DNA of 64,000 nt from Petropleomorpha daqingensis (GCF_013408985.1 NZ_JACBZT010000001.1:3224001-3288000); one strand, 5' to 3'; counted from the first letter of the stretch, positions 36,076 through 44,840 are shown. Program-made: numbers and translations. The notes: generated from the letters alone by a model not told the origin.

Positions 36076-37884
36076 TTGACTACTCGCTCGTTCCCGCTGC
36101 CCTCCCAGATCGCCGACGTGCCCGGCGCGGAGGGGTGGGAGCAGATGTACCCGTACTTCACCCGCTTCCAGCCCGAGGACGACCAGCGGTTCTGGTTCTA
36201 CAACTCGATGCACTTCCCCGAGGTCATCCCGGCCTTCGACGGCGTCACCTCGGAGATCCCCTACACCGCGATCGGGGCGAACCTGGCCCGCCTGTTCTCC
36301 TTCCCGACGACGCTGGGCATCGAGTACCGCATCGTCAACGGCCGCGTGTACATCACCGCGAACCCGGTGCTGGACCCCGAGGAGATCGAGCGGCGGCTGC
36401 CGCACTTCCAGGAGCGGGCCGGCTACTACTACGCGAACTGGGACCGGCTCTACGGCGAGTGGCAGCAGCGGATGGACGCGCTGATCGCCGAGATCGAGGC
36501 GGTCGAGGTCCCGGTGCTGGGCGACCTCGACGACATCTCCGTGGTCACCAGCGGCCGCGGCTACGCGACCAACCACCTGCTCCGCGAGAACTTCCACCGC
36601 TGCATCGACCTGTACTCGAAGATGTGGCACTACCACACCGAGATGCTGCAGCTCGGCTACGGCGCCTACGTCGTCTTCTTCGAGTTCTGCAAGCAGGCGT
36701 TCCCGGAGATGGGCGACCAGATGGTGGCCCGGATGGTCGCCGGCATGGACGTCACCATGTACCGCCCGGACGACGAGCTGAAGAAGCTCGCCGCGCTGGC
36801 CGTCGAGCTCGACGTGGCCGACCTGTTCGTCGAGGGCGCGGACCCGGCCAAGGTGCTCTCCTCGCTGGGCGAGCGCGGCGGCAACGGGCAGCGGTGGCTG
36901 GCCGCGTTCGAGGAGGCCAAGGACCCCTGGTTCCACGTCTCGGTCGGCGACGGCTTCTACCACCACCACCTGTCCTGGGCCGACGACCTGACGGTCCCGT
37001 TCGCCGCGCTGCCCCGCTACGTCGAGCAGATCCGCGCCGGTGAGGACCTCACCCGGCCCACCGAGCGGCTGGCCGAGGAGCGCGACCGCATCGCCGACGA
37101 GCACCGCGCGCTGCTCGGCTCGGAGGAGGAGAAGGCCGCCTTCGACCAGATGCTCGGTCTGTGCCGGCAGGTGTTCCCCTACATCGAGTCGCACAAGTTC
37201 TACTGCGAGCACTGGTTCACCACGCGGTTCTTCCAGAAGATCCGCGCCTTCGGCCAGCTGCTCGCCTCCCGCGGCGTGCTGCGCGAGGCCGACGACGTGT
37301 TCCACCTGCGCTCGGTCGAGGTCGAGGACGCTCTGGTCGACGTCATGCTGGCCTGGGCCGGCGGTGGCACCGAGCTCGGTGCCCGGCACTGGCAGCCGAT
37401 CGTGGCCCGCCGCAAGGAGATCCTCGAGGCGCTGGCCCAGTGGTCGCCGCCGCCGGCGCTCGGCCCGGTGCCGCCGGCGCTCAACGACCCCGCGGTGAAG
37501 ATGCTGTGGGGGATCACCGACGACACCGTGCAGACCTGGCTCGGCGACGAGTCGCTCGACGAGAACACCGTCCGCGGCTACGCCGCCTCGCCGGGCGTGG
37601 TCGAGGGCGTCGCCCGGGTGCTGATGAACGTCAACGACATCGGCTCGATCCGCGAGGGCGAGATCCTGGTCTGCCCGGTGACCGCGCCGAGCTGGGGCCC
37701 CGTGTTCGGCAAGATCGCCGCCGCGGTCTCCGACATCGGCGGCACGATGTCGCACGCCGCGATCGTCGCCCGCGAGTACGGCATGCCCGCCGTCGTCGGC
37801 ACCGGGCAGGCGACGGCGAAGATCCAGACCGGCGACCGGGTCCGGGTCGACGGTGACCGCGGCATCGTGACGGTGCTGCGATGA
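36076..37884 (+). CDS. Phosphohistidine-domain subunit of a split PEP-synthase/phenylphosphate-synthase-like enzyme
   Basis: A 602-residue protein. The C-terminus is the PEP-utilising mobile domain with the phosphorylatable His (about residue 560) in GGTMSHAAIVAREYGMPAVVG. The long helical N-terminal region (about 1-500; FWFYNSMHFPEVIPAFD, YCEHWFTTRFFQKIRAFG) is not the pyruvate-binding TIM barrel of PEP synthase. Size and arrangement match subunit 1 of phenylphosphate synthase, whose His carries phosphate to phenol. Start TTG 36076 is fixed by GAGGAGG 5 nt upstream. Its stop overlaps the ATP-binding subunit start. The substrate here is inferred to be an enol or phenol-like hydroxyl. Confidence 0.78.
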   Translation: MTTRSFPLPSQIADVPGAEGWEQMYPYFTRFQPEDDQRFWFYNSMHFPEVIPAFDGVTSEIPYTAIGANLARLFSFPTTLGIEYRIVNGRVYITANPVLDPEEIERRLPHFQERAGYYYANWDRLYGEWQQRMDALIAEIEAVEVPVLGDLDDISVVTSGRGYATNHLLRENFHRCIDLYSKMWHYHTEMLQLGYGAYVVFFEFCKQAFPEMGDQMVARMVAGMDVTMYRPDDELKKLAALAVELDVADLFVEGADPAKVLSSLGERGGNGQRWLAAFEEAKDPWFHVSVGDGFYHHHLSWADDLTVPFAALPRYVEQIRAGEDLTRPTERLAEERDRIADEHRALLGSEEEKAAFDQMLGLCRQVFPYIESHKFYCEHWFTTRFFQKIRAFGQLLASRGVLREADDVFHLRSVEVEDALVDVMLAWAGGGTELGARHWQPIVARRKEILEALAQWSPPPALGPVPPALNDPAVKMLWGITDDTVQTWLGDESLDENTVRGYAASPGVVEGVARVLMNVNDIGSIREGEILVCPVTAPSWGPVFGKIAAAVSDIGGTMSHAAIVAREYGMPAVVGTGQATAKIQTGDRVRVDGDRGIVTVLR

Positions 37885-38912
37885 CCGTCCTGCCCTTCGC
37901 CGAGCTCGGCCGGGACGACGTCCCGGCCGCCGGCGGCAAGGGCGCGTCGCTGGGGGAGCTGCTGCGCGCCGGCATCCGGGTCCCCGACGGCTTCGTGGTG
38001 ACGACGACGGCCTTCCGGACGGCGGTGGGCGGGCTCGGTCTCGCCGAGCGGGTGTCCGCGCTCGACCCTGACGGCGACCTGGCCGGCCCGTGCGCCGAGC
38101 TGCGGGCGGTCGTCGAGACCGCGCCCCTGCCGGACGACGTCGCCGCCGCGATCACCGCCGCGTACGAGGCGCTCGGGGAGCCCGACCTGCCGGTGGCGGT
38201 GCGCTCCTCGGCGACCAGCGAGGACTCGGCGGAGGCGAGCTTCGCCGGCCTGCAGGACACCTACCTGTGGGTGCGCGGCGCCGACGCCGTCCTCGAGGCG
38301 GTGCGGCGCTGCTGGGCCAGCCTCTACAGCGTCGAGTCGGTGAGCTACCGGCTGCGCCGCGCGCTCGCCGAGGACGACCTGGCGATGGCCGTCGTCGTCC
38401 AGCGCATGGTCGACTCCCGCAGCTCGGGCGTGATGTTCACCCGCAGCCCGCTCAACGGCGACCGGTCGGTGGTCTGCGTCGACGCCAGCTGGGGACTGGG
38501 GTCGGCGGTGGTCAGCGGCGAGGTCACGCCGGACTCGTTCGTCGTCAGCAAGGTGACCGGCGAGGTGGCCAAGCGGTTCATCGCGACCAAGTGCACCTGG
38601 CACCGCCCGGACCCGCGCGGATCGGGGGTGATCGACCGCGACGTGCCCGGCGAGCTGCAGGACATCCCGTCGATCTCGGCCGAGGAGCTGGCCGCGCTGG
38701 TGGCGACCGCCCGCGCCGTCGAGGCGCACTACGGCAGCCCGCAGGACATCGAGTGGGCGATCGACGACTCCGGCGAGCTGTTCCTCCTGCAGAGCCGCCC
38801 GGAGACGGTGTGGGCGGAGAAGGACGCCGCGGCCGCACCCGTGGCGACGCCGGCCGCGCGCCCGTTCGACCACGTGCTCAACGTCCTCGGTGGCAAGAAG
38901 CAGGGGGCCTGA
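37881..38912 (+). CDS. PEP/pyruvate-binding (ATP-grasp) subunit of the split synthase
   Basis: A 343-residue protein matching the N-terminal nucleotide-binding domain of PEP synthase/PPDK: GGKGASLGELLRAGIRVPDGFVV, VAVRSSATSEDSAEASFAGLQ, SSGVMFTRSP, and the C-terminal IEWAIDDSGELFLLQSRPETVW. It would transfer phosphate from ATP to the His of the preceding subunit, as phenylphosphate synthase subunit 2 does. ATG 37881 overlaps the upstream stop. The biotin carrier gene starts one base after its stop. Confidence 0.82.
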   Translation: MTVLPFAELGRDDVPAAGGKGASLGELLRAGIRVPDGFVVTTTAFRTAVGGLGLAERVSALDPDGDLAGPCAELRAVVETAPLPDDVAAAITAAYEALGEPDLPVAVRSSATSEDSAEASFAGLQDTYLWVRGADAVLEAVRRCWASLYSVESVSYRLRRALAEDDLAMAVVVQRMVDSRSSGVMFTRSPLNGDRSVVCVDASWGLGSAVVSGEVTPDSFVVSKVTGEVAKRFIATKCTWHRPDPRGSGVIDRDVPGELQDIPSISAEELAALVATARAVEAHYGSPQDIEWAIDDSGELFLLQSRPETVWAEKDAAAAPVATPAARPFDHVLNVLGGKKQGA

Positions 38913-38913
38913 G

Positions 38914-39387
38914 GTGCAGCTGAGCCCGGACGACGTCCGTGACGTGCTGCGCGTGCTCGACTCCAGCGGCCTGGCCGAGCTGCACCTGGAGACGGCGGAG
39001 CTGACGCTCACCCTGCGCCGCGAGGGCGCGGCGGCCGGCTGGACCGCCGAGCAGCAGGTCCTGCGCACCCCGGTGGTGGAGAGCCAATTGTCCGCAGTCG
39101 GCGAGGAGGACGAGCCGGCGCCGGTGCAGGCAGAGGTGGGCGAGGGGCTGGTCGCCGTCCGGCCGCCGCTGCTCGGCACGTTCTACCGGGCGCCGCAGCC
39201 CGGCGCGCCGCCGTTCGTCGACGTCGGCGACCCGGTCGAGGACGACACCGTCGTCGGCATCGTCGAGACCATGAAGATGATGACGCCGGTGCACGCCGGG
39301 GTCCGCGGCACGGTGGTGGAGTTCCGCACCGGCAACGGCGAGTTCGCCGAGAAGGACGCCGTCCTCTGCGTCGTGGAGCCGGCATGA
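38914..39387 (+). CDS. Biotin carboxyl carrier protein
   Basis: A 157-residue AccB-like protein with an N-terminal helix (about 1-45), an acidic flexible linker and a C-terminal biotinyl domain. PLLGTFYRAPQPGAPPFVDVGD is the family loop, and ETMKMM places the biotinylated Lys at about residue 121. Start is GTG 38914; a longer frame upstream overlaps the synthase gene. It carries CO2 between the biotin carboxylase (4-bp overlap downstream) and the carboxyltransferase at 40745. Confidence 0.88.
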   Translation: MQLSPDDVRDVLRVLDSSGLAELHLETAELTLTLRREGAAAGWTAEQQVLRTPVVESQLSAVGEEDEPAPVQAEVGEGLVAVRPPLLGTFYRAPQPGAPPFVDVGDPVEDDTVVGIVETMKMMTPVHAGVRGTVVEFRTGNGEFAEKDAVLCVVEPA

Positions 39388-40748
39388 GCCACCGGATCCA
39401 CCGGCTGCTGATCGCCAACCGCGGGGAGATCGCGGCGCGGGTGATCCGCACCTGTGCCCGGCTGGGCATCGAATCGGTGCTGGCCGCCTCCGACGCCGAC
39501 CTCGACGCGCTGCCGGCCCGGCTGGCCGACCGCGTCGTGCGGCTCGGGCCGGCCCCGGCCGCGCAGTCCTACCTCGACCCGGCGGCGGTGGTGCGTGCGG
39601 CGCTGGCGGTCGGTGCCGACGCCGTGCACCCCGGCTACGGGTTCCTCAGCGAGAACCCGGCGCTGGCGCAGGGCTGCGCGGAGGCCGGGCTGGTCTTCGT
39701 GGGCCCGTCGGTCGAGTCGCTGCACGCGGTGGGCGACAAGCTCACCGCCCGAAGGCACGCGCTGGCCGCCGGGCTGCCGGTCGTGCCGGGCGGCGAGGCG
39801 GCCGACCTGGCCGCGGCCCAGGCGGTGGCGGCCGAGGTCGGCTACCCGCTGCTGGTCAAGGCGGTCGGCGGCGGGGGCGGCCGCGGGATGAAGCGGGTGC
39901 GGTCGGCCGGCGAGCTGGCGCACACCCTCGACCTGGCCAGCAGCGAGGCCGCCGCGGCGTTCGGCGATCCACGGGTCTACCTGGAGCGCTACGTCGAGTC
40001 CGGCCGGCACGTCGAGGTGCAGGTGCTCGGCGACGGCTCGTCGGCGGTGGCGCTGGGCGACCGCGACTGCTCGGTGCAGCGGCGCTACCAGAAACTGTTC
40101 GAGGAGGCGCCGGCCCCGCTGATCCCCGACCGGGTGCGTGCCGACATGGCGTCGGCCGCTCTCGCCCTCGCGGTGCACCTCGGCTACCGGGGGCTGGGCA
40201 CCGTCGAGCTGCTCTACGACCGGCAGCGGGAGAGCTTCTACTTCCTGGAGATGAACGCCCGCATCCAGGTCGAGCACCCCGTCACCGAGGCGGTCACCGG
40301 CCTCGACCTGGTCGCCGAGCAGCTCGCCGTCGCGGAGGGTCTGCCGCTGCGGCTGCGCCAGGAGGACGTCGTCCTCACCGGGCACGCCGTGGAGTGCCGG
40401 ATCAACGCCGAGGACGCGGCGCACGACTTCCGCCCGTCGCCCGGGCAGATCGAGCGCGTGGTGCTGCCGGTCGGCGACGGCATCCGGGTCGACACCCACG
40501 TGCAGGGCGGCTCCGTCGTCCCGCCGTTCTACGACTCCCTGCTGGCGAAGCTGATCGTGCACGGCACCGACCGCGCCGACGCGCTCGCCCGCGCGCGGGC
40601 GGCGCTGGACCTGCTGCGCATCGACGGGGTGACGACGACGGTGCCGGTGCACCAGGCGCTGCTGGCCGACGCCGAGTTCGCCGCCGGCGGCGTGGACACC
40701 GCCTTCTTCGAGCGGTTCCTCTCCCGCGACCTGGCGGTGGCCTCGTGA
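39384..40748 (+). CDS. Biotin carboxylase subunit (AccC-like)
   Basis: A 454-residue stand-alone biotin carboxylase: [32 protein letters not shown], the ATP-grasp loop [28 protein letters not shown] and the C-terminal GHAVECRINAEDA. It uses ATP and bicarbonate to carboxylate biotin on the preceding carrier. It overlaps both neighbours by 4 bp. Unlike the accA1 product in this window it has no fused biotin domain. Confidence 0.9.
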   Translation: MSHRIHRLLIANRGEIAARVIRTCARLGIESVLAASDADLDALPARLADRVVRLGPAPAAQSYLDPAAVVRAALAVGADAVHPGYGFLSENPALAQGCAEAGLVFVGPSVESLHAVGDKLTARRHALAAGLPVVPGGEAADLAAAQAVAAEVGYPLLVKAVGGGGGRGMKRVRSAGELAHTLDLASSEAAAAFGDPRVYLERYVESGRHVEVQVLGDGSSAVALGDRDCSVQRRYQKLFEEAPAPLIPDRVRADMASAALALAVHLGYRGLGTVELLYDRQRESFYFLEMNARIQVEHPVTEAVTGLDLVAEQLAVAEGLPLRLRQEDVVLTGHAVECRINAEDAAHDFRPSPGQIERVVLPVGDGIRVDTHVQGGSVVPPFYDSLLAKLIVHGTDRADALARARAALDLLRIDGVTTTVPVHQALLADAEFAAGGVDTAFFERFLSRDLAVAS

Positions 40749-42199
40749 ACGTGGGGCTCGTCGACGTCTCGATCCGCGACGGGAACCAGAGCCTGTGGGG
40801 GGCGACCGGGCTCCGGACGGCGCACATCCTGCAGGTCGCGCCGGTCCTCGAGCGGGTCGGCTTCCGGGCGCTGGACTACACCTCCAGCACGGCGATGGGC
40901 GTCGCCGTCCGCAACCACCGCGAGGACCCGTGGGAGCGGATCCGGCGCACCCGCGCGCTCATGCCGACGACGAAGCTGCAGCTGATCGGCACCGGGTTCC
41001 GGTTCATCTCCTGGGAGAACTCGCACCCGGAGACGATGCAGCTGGTGTACGACCGGCTGGCGGTCAACGGCATCGACCGGGTCGTCGTCCTCGACCCGAT
41101 GCACGACATGGACGCCGCCCGGGAGACCGCCCGCCGGCTGAAGAAGGCAGGCATCGAGGAGGTCGTCGGCGCGCTGACGTTCACGATCAGCGCGGTGCAC
41201 GACGACGCGTTCTACGCCGACCTCGCCCGGCAGATGCGCGAGTGCCCCGACATCGACCGCGTCTACGTCAAGGACCCGGCCGGGATCCTGTCGGCGGACC
41301 GTGCGCGCACCCTCTTCCCCGCGATCAAGGCGCAGCTCGGCGACACCCCGCTGGAGCTGCACTCGCACGCCACCATCGGGCTGTCGATGCAGACCTACGC
41401 GATCGCGCCCTCGCTGGGCGTGGAGGTGGTGCAGGTCGGCTGCGGCGCGCTGGGCAACGGCTCATCGCTGCCGGAGGCGCAGCGCACGGTGGCCAACCTG
41501 CGCGAGATGGGGCACACCGTCGACATCGACGACCGGGCGCTGGACCTGGCCTGCCGGTTCTTCGACCGGCACGCCGCGGCCGAGGAGCTGCCGGTCGGGC
41601 GGCCGCAGGACTTCGACGCGGCGTTCCTGCACCACCAGATCGCCGGCGGCGTGCTCACCACGACCCGGCGGCAGCTGCGCGAGATCGGCATGGAGGACCG
41701 GTTCGAGTCGCTCATCGAGGAGGTCGGCCGGGTCCGCGCCGAGCTCGGCCACCCGATCATGGTGACGCCGTTCCCGCAGATGGTGGTCTCGCAGGCGCTG
41801 TTCAACGTGATGGGGGAGCGCTACGCGAACGTGCCCGACCAGGTGATCCGCTACGCGCAGGGCACCTTCGGCCGGCCGACCGCGCCGATCCAGCCCGACG
41901 TCCTCGACCGGATCCTCGACCGGCCGCGGGCCCGCGAGCTCGCCGCCGAGCCGCCCCCGCCGTCGCCGGAGGAGCTGCGCAGGCGGTTCCCCGGCGTCTC
42001 CGACGAGGAGCTGCTGCTGCGCGCGCACATGCCGGCCGAGCAGGTCGACGCGATGGTCGCCGCCGGGCCCGCGCCCGACCACTACAACCCGTCGCTGGCG
42101 CCGGTGCTGTCGCTGCTGGGCGAGCTCGGGTCACGGCCGTCGGTGCACGACCTCGCGGTGACCAAGCCCGGGTTCTCGCTGGCGGTGCGCCGTGCCTGA
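40745..42199 (+). CDS. Carboxyltransferase of pyruvate-carboxylase/OadA type (HMGL-like TIM barrel)
   Basis: A 484-residue DRE-TIM-type protein. It has DVSIRDGNQSLWGAT (RDxxQS active-site motif), YVKDPAGILS with the Lys that is carbamylated in pyruvate carboxylase, the metal-binding LELHSHATIG, AGGVLTTTRRQLREIG and VTPFPQMVVSQALFNVM. These place it with biotin-dependent transferases acting on enolisable acceptors. HSHATIG and VSIRDGNQ differ from the usual HTHDTSG and DTTFRDAHQ, suggesting a different acceptor from pyruvate. The start GTG 40745 overlaps the biotin carboxylase stop. No biotinyl domain is fused, so it must use the 38914 carrier. Confidence 0.82.
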   Translation: MNVGLVDVSIRDGNQSLWGATGLRTAHILQVAPVLERVGFRALDYTSSTAMGVAVRNHREDPWERIRRTRALMPTTKLQLIGTGFRFISWENSHPETMQLVYDRLAVNGIDRVVVLDPMHDMDAARETARRLKKAGIEEVVGALTFTISAVHDDAFYADLARQMRECPDIDRVYVKDPAGILSADRARTLFPAIKAQLGDTPLELHSHATIGLSMQTYAIAPSLGVEVVQVGCGALGNGSSLPEAQRTVANLREMGHTVDIDDRALDLACRFFDRHAAAEELPVGRPQDFDAAFLHHQIAGGVLTTTRRQLREIGMEDRFESLIEEVGRVRAELGHPIMVTPFPQMVVSQALFNVMGERYANVPDQVIRYAQGTFGRPTAPIQPDVLDRILDRPRARELAAEPPPPSPEELRRRFPGVSDEELLLRAHMPAEQVDAMVAAGPAPDHYNPSLAPVLSLLGELGSRPSVHDLAVTKPGFSLAVRRA

Positions 42200-43019
42200 G
42201 CTGCGGGGGGTGCGCGGGTTCGTCCTCGACATGGACGGCACGCTGGTGCTGGGCGACCGCAACAACAAGGGCCTGGCCCTTCTGCCGGGCGCCCTCGAGT
42301 TCCTGACGACGCTGCGCGAGCTGAACCTGCCGTTCTGCGTGTTCACCAACGGCACGGTGAAGACACCGGCGCAGTGCGCCGACGCGCTGCGGCAGGCCGG
42401 CCTACCGGTGCCGTCCGACGGCGTGCTGACCCCGGCGTCGTCCGCGGTCGAGGTGTTCCGCCGGCGCGGGCACCGGCGGGTGATGGTGCTCGGCGTCAAG
42501 GGGATCACCGAGGTGCTCGAGCAGGCCGGCATCGAGGCGCTGCCGCCGCTGCGCGGGACGACGTGCGACGCGGTGTTCGCCGGCTGGTACCGGCAGGAGC
42601 TGACCATCGAGGCGCTGGAGGCGGCGATCGAGGCGGTCTCGGCGGGGGCGGCGTACTACAGCGCGTCGCAGTCGCCCTACTTCGCCACCTCGGAGGGGCG
42701 CACGCTCGGCTCGTCGCGGGCGATCAGCGCCGTCGTCCGCGACGTGACGCGCACCCGGGTCACCGTCGTCGGCAAGCCCTCGGTGCAGGCCCTGCGGACG
42801 GCGAGCCGGCACCTGGGCGTGCCGGTGCCGGAGCTGGCCGTGGTCGGCGACGACCCCGAGCTCGAGGTGCCGATGGCGCACAAGGGCGGCGCGTTCGCCG
42901 TCGCCGTGCACACCGGCATCGGGCACGCGGAGTCCTTCGCGCACCTGCCCGAGCACCTGCGGCCGCACCTCGACCTGCCCGACGTCGGCGCGCTGGCGGC
43001 GCTGCTGCGCGCCGGGTGA
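42192..43019 (+). CDS. HAD-IIA family phosphatase (NagD/4-nitrophenylphosphatase-like)
   Basis: A 275-residue HAD hydrolase: motif I GFVLDMDGTLVLGD, motif II VFTNGT, a C2 cap (about 85-190), motif III VVGKPS and motif IV VVGDDPELEVPMA. It ends the coupled carboxylase operon with an 8-bp overlap. Possible roles are hydrolysis of an enol- or aryl-phosphate intermediate, or removal of a dead-end phosphate ester (inference). Confidence 0.82.
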   Translation: MPELRGVRGFVLDMDGTLVLGDRNNKGLALLPGALEFLTTLRELNLPFCVFTNGTVKTPAQCADALRQAGLPVPSDGVLTPASSAVEVFRRRGHRRVMVLGVKGITEVLEQAGIEALPPLRGTTCDAVFAGWYRQELTIEALEAAIEAVSAGAAYYSASQSPYFATSEGRTLGSSRAISAVVRDVTRTRVTVVGKPSVQALRTASRHLGVPVPELAVVGDDPELEVPMAHKGGAFAVAVHTGIGHAESFAHLPEHLRPHLDLPDVGALAALLRAG

Positions 43020-43032
43020 CCTGCCGTCCGGG

Positions 43033-43569
43033 TCAGGCGCCGGCGAACGGGCTGTGGTCGGTCGCTCCCGGCCCGGTGAACCCGGTGGTCCGCTCGTTGC
43101 CCTTGTTCACCGGCACCTCGCCGCCGTGCACGCAGATCGCGTAGATGAAGACGACGTCGATCGCGATCACGATGAGGGCGTACACCGGCGCGGCCGAGAT
43201 GAACGTCAGGTTCACCAGCGCGCTGAGCCCCGCTGCCACCACACCGATGATGCGGGAGAGCTTGTTGCGGTTGAGCACCCCGACCCCGGCGGCGATCAGG
43301 ACGAGGCCGCCGATCAGGTGGATCCAGCCCCAGGTCGTGTAGCTCCAGTGCAGGACCAGGCCGCGGGAGCTGACCGCGTAGTGGTCGGGCTCGGCGAGCG
43401 CGATGACCCCCTCCAGCACGTGGAACACGCCGACCAGGGCGATCATGATGCCGGCGAAGGTGACCCAGCCGCCCCAGGCCGAGTGCGGCGGTTCCGGCGG
43501 CACGACCTCCGGCACGTCCGGCTCTCGCGGACCGCTCGTGGTCCGGCTCTGCTGCCTGCTCTCCGACAT
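43033..43569 (-). CDS. DUF7144-type four-helix membrane protein (second copy)
   Basis: A 178-residue paralogue of the 12683-13147 protein, with the signature SYTTWGWIHLIGGLVLIAAG and end IDVVFIYAICVHGGE. The N-terminus (about 1-40) is Pro/Glu-rich and cytosolic; the C-terminus is longer than in the first copy. ATG 43567-43569 has a GAAGGGG RBS. Convergent with the HAD gene. Function unknown. Confidence 0.8.
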   Translation of the reverse strand: MSESRQQSRTTSGPREPDVPEVVPPEPPHSAWGGWVTFAGIMIALVGVFHVLEGVIALAEPDHYAVSSRGLVLHWSYTTWGWIHLIGGLVLIAAGVGVLNRNKLSRIIGVVAAGLSALVNLTFISAAPVYALIVIAIDVVFIYAICVHGGEVPVNKGNERTTGFTGPGATDHSPFAGA

Positions 43570-43646
43570 GGCGCACCCCTTCGACCGGTCCCGCTCAGCG
43601 TCGGGCACCCGGGCCCGCCCCGGCCTCGTCCCGGCGGGGTGACCCG

Positions 43647-44243
43647 TCAGAGGGCGGCCCCGACCGCCTCGAGGTAGTCGTCGACGGTCGCGTTCGCGTC
43701 GTCCCCGCCGCCGGTGAGGGTCACGAGGACGACGACGTCGCCCATGCGCACGTAGCGGGTGACCACCGTCGGGTCGCCGTCCTCCTCGGTCCCGACGGCC
43801 ACCCCGGTCCAGCCGTTGCGGTCGTAGCGCCCGGCGGTGGTGACCGTGTGGCTGCCCGCGTCGAGCTGCCCGTCGCCGTCGGTGTCGTAGTCGGCGTAGA
43901 TCTCCTGCTCGCACGCGTCCGAGCCGTCGACGGCGCGGTCGACGACCTCCTGGGCGGAGTCCGACCGCCACGCCCAGACGTGCAGCTCGGCGTCGCCGTC
44001 GGTGTAGCCGGCCGACGCCGGCTGCCGCAGCGTCGCATCGACCTCCGGTCCGCGGTCGGACGACGACCCGCAGATCCGGCTCGGCGGCGCGGGGACGTCG
44101 GCGCTCTCGAAGCCGTCGACGCCGACCTGCAGTGCCTCCTCGAGCGCCGCGTTCGCCGACTCGCCCATCCCGGTCACGAAGGACGAGCAACCGCCGAGGA
44201 GGAGCAACCCGGCGCTGACCAGCGCAGTGCGGAGGAAGGACAT
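43647..44243 (-). CDS. Lipoprotein with EF-hand-like loop
   Basis: A 198-residue protein with a lipobox, LLLLGGCSS (Cys19), so it is anchored outside the membrane. DYDTDGDGQLD (about 118-128) is a near-canonical EF-hand or dockerin-type calcium loop (D-x-D-x-D-G-x-L-D). Cys in RICGSSS and DACEQE may pair. Function unknown; calcium binding is inferred from the loop alone. Confidence 0.65.
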   Translation of the reverse strand: MSFLRTALVSAGLLLLGGCSSFVTGMGESANAALEEALQVGVDGFESADVPAPPSRICGSSSDRGPEVDATLRQPASAGYTDGDAELHVWAWRSDSAQEVVDRAVDGSDACEQEIYADYDTDGDGQLDAGSHTVTTAGRYDRNGWTGVAVGTEEDGDPTVVTRYVRMGDVVVLVTLTGGGDDANATVDDYLEAVGAAL

Positions 44244-44366
44244 GGGGCGGAAAGGTAAGGGGCCGTCAGCCCCGGCACACCCCTTCTCCGCGCGGGGACG
44301 ATCGGACCTCGATCACAGGACCAATGCCGACTGCCGCGCCGGCCCGCGGGCGGCGAGCGTGGACGC

Positions 44367-44837
44367 ATGATCCCCGTCAAGCAGGCCACCGCGGACTTCC
44401 TCGCCCAGCACCGGATCGCCGTGACCGGGGTGTCCCGGGCCCCGAAGGACCACGGCGCGAACGTCGTCTACAAGCGGCTGAGGGAGCGCGGCTACGAGGT
44501 GTTCCCGATCAACCCGAACGCCGACGAGGTCGAGGGCGATCGCGCCTTCCACGACCTCAAGTCGGTGCCCGACGGCGTCGACGGCGTCGTGATCGCGACC
44601 AGCCCCGCCCACGCCGAGGAGACGATGCGCGAGTGCGTGGACCTCGGCATCGACCGGGTCTGGATGCACCGCGGGCCGGGCGCGGGCAGCGTCTCCGCCG
44701 AGGCGACGCGCTACGGCCGCGAGCACGGCGTCACGGTGATCGACGGCGGGTGCCCGTGCATGGTCGGGCCGACTGCCGACACCGGGCACAAGATCATGCA
44801 CTTCCTCGGCGTCGGGCACATGCCCAAGCAGGTCTGA
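44367..44837 (+). CDS. CoA-binding (Rossmann) domain protein
   Basis: A 156-residue YccU-like protein: RIAVTGVSRAPKDHGANVVYKRL, YEVFPINPNADEVEG, DGVVIATSPAHAEETMREC and VTVIDGGCPCMVGPT. The family consists of a lone succinyl-CoA-synthetase-type CoA-binding Rossmann fold with unknown physiological role. ATG 44367 has no obvious RBS. It is divergent from the lipoprotein and convergent with the cupin gene (3-nt gap). Confidence 0.82.
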   Translation: MIPVKQATADFLAQHRIAVTGVSRAPKDHGANVVYKRLRERGYEVFPINPNADEVEGDRAFHDLKSVPDGVDGVVIATSPAHAEETMRECVDLGIDRVWMHRGPGAGSVSAEATRYGREHGVTVIDGGCPCMVGPTADTGHKIMHFLGVGHMPKQV

Positions 44838-44840
44838 GAC

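Noticed and set aside
36076-38912. A complete PEP synthase broken into two genes
   Set aside because: The central pyruvate-binding barrel is missing and replaced by unrelated helical sequence; overlaps and RBS are intact, so it is not decay of one gene.
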